Assembly: GCA_002431975.1 (NCBI GenBank)
Contig: DJFA01000057.1
Span: forward strand, 41,764 to 55,304
DNA from: Ruminococcus sp. UBA5884
Lineage (GTDB): Bacteria > Bacillota > Clostridia > Oscillospirales > Ruminococcaceae
DNA length: 13,541 nt
Reading direction: 5' to 3'
The number at the start of each line of letters is the position of its first letter. The stretch's first letter is position 1. Below the pieces are notes generated by a model. It was not told the DNA's origin. It did no database searches and was given only the letters and a program-made list of their open reading frames with translations. Made by a program: the position numbers and the translations under genes. This document shows positions 13,500-13,541 of this stretch, in pieces.

Positions 13500-13541
13500 C
13501 TGAATTGTAGTTAAACCATAATGCAAATGCAAAGTTTTTTA

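Overview
The window is AT-rich DNA whose gene families point to an anaerobic Clostridia member, most likely a gut or rumen Ruminococcus-type organism. The pointers are [FeFe]-hydrogenase maturases, a TM1266-type regulator, a PcrA helicase, DUF5662 and DUF3784 proteins, Shine-Dalgarno sites of the AGGAG type and sigma-A promoters. The genus is inferred from family content and was not tested by alignment. It reads as ordinary chromosome with a few accessory genes. I see no rRNA, tRNA, CRISPR array or complete mobile element.

Layout. At 101-1657 (minus) lie two phage-tail-like genes, a baseplate-upper/BppU-like protein and a second tail-associated protein, with no other prophage genes in view. 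A divergent intergenic region carries a perfect 10-bp dyad and a good promoter. It leads to a two-gene plus-strand unit, a CLC-type anion transporter and a DUF5662 protein (1814-3653), which ends in a bidirectional terminator shared with the converging mtnN (3705-4391, minus). A composite GTAG-hairpin repeat (4414-4583) separates mtnN from pcrA (4603-6960, minus).

The metabolic centre is a minus-strand operon at 7182-10103: a TM1266-like regulator, hydG and hydF. These proteins help build the H-cluster of [FeFe]-hydrogenase. HydG makes the Fe(CO)(CN) synthon, and HydF is the GTPase scaffold that delivers the 2Fe subcluster. hydE and the hydrogenase itself are not in the window. The operon has a consensus promoter, then a leader of about 180 nt with a 5'-terminal stem-loop and a terminator-like hairpin ending just before the first ribosome-binding site. 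This is the best candidate here for undescribed regulation (transcription attenuation).

Divergent from the operon is a sodium-dependent NSS-family transporter (10450-11784). Its bidirectional terminator is shared with a 145-residue ferritin-like helical protein (11836-12273, minus). Last comes a two-gene plus-strand unit (12404-13414): a SUKH/SMI1-KNR4-like protein and a small DUF3784 membrane protein.

A dispersed repeat family recurs at gene ends at about 39, 4445, 7135 and 13474. Each core is GTAG directly abutting an 8-bp GC-rich hairpin. Copies occur in both orientations, and one inverted pair resembles a REP/BIME unit. These elements probably depend on a Y1/RAYT-type transposase elsewhere in the genome.
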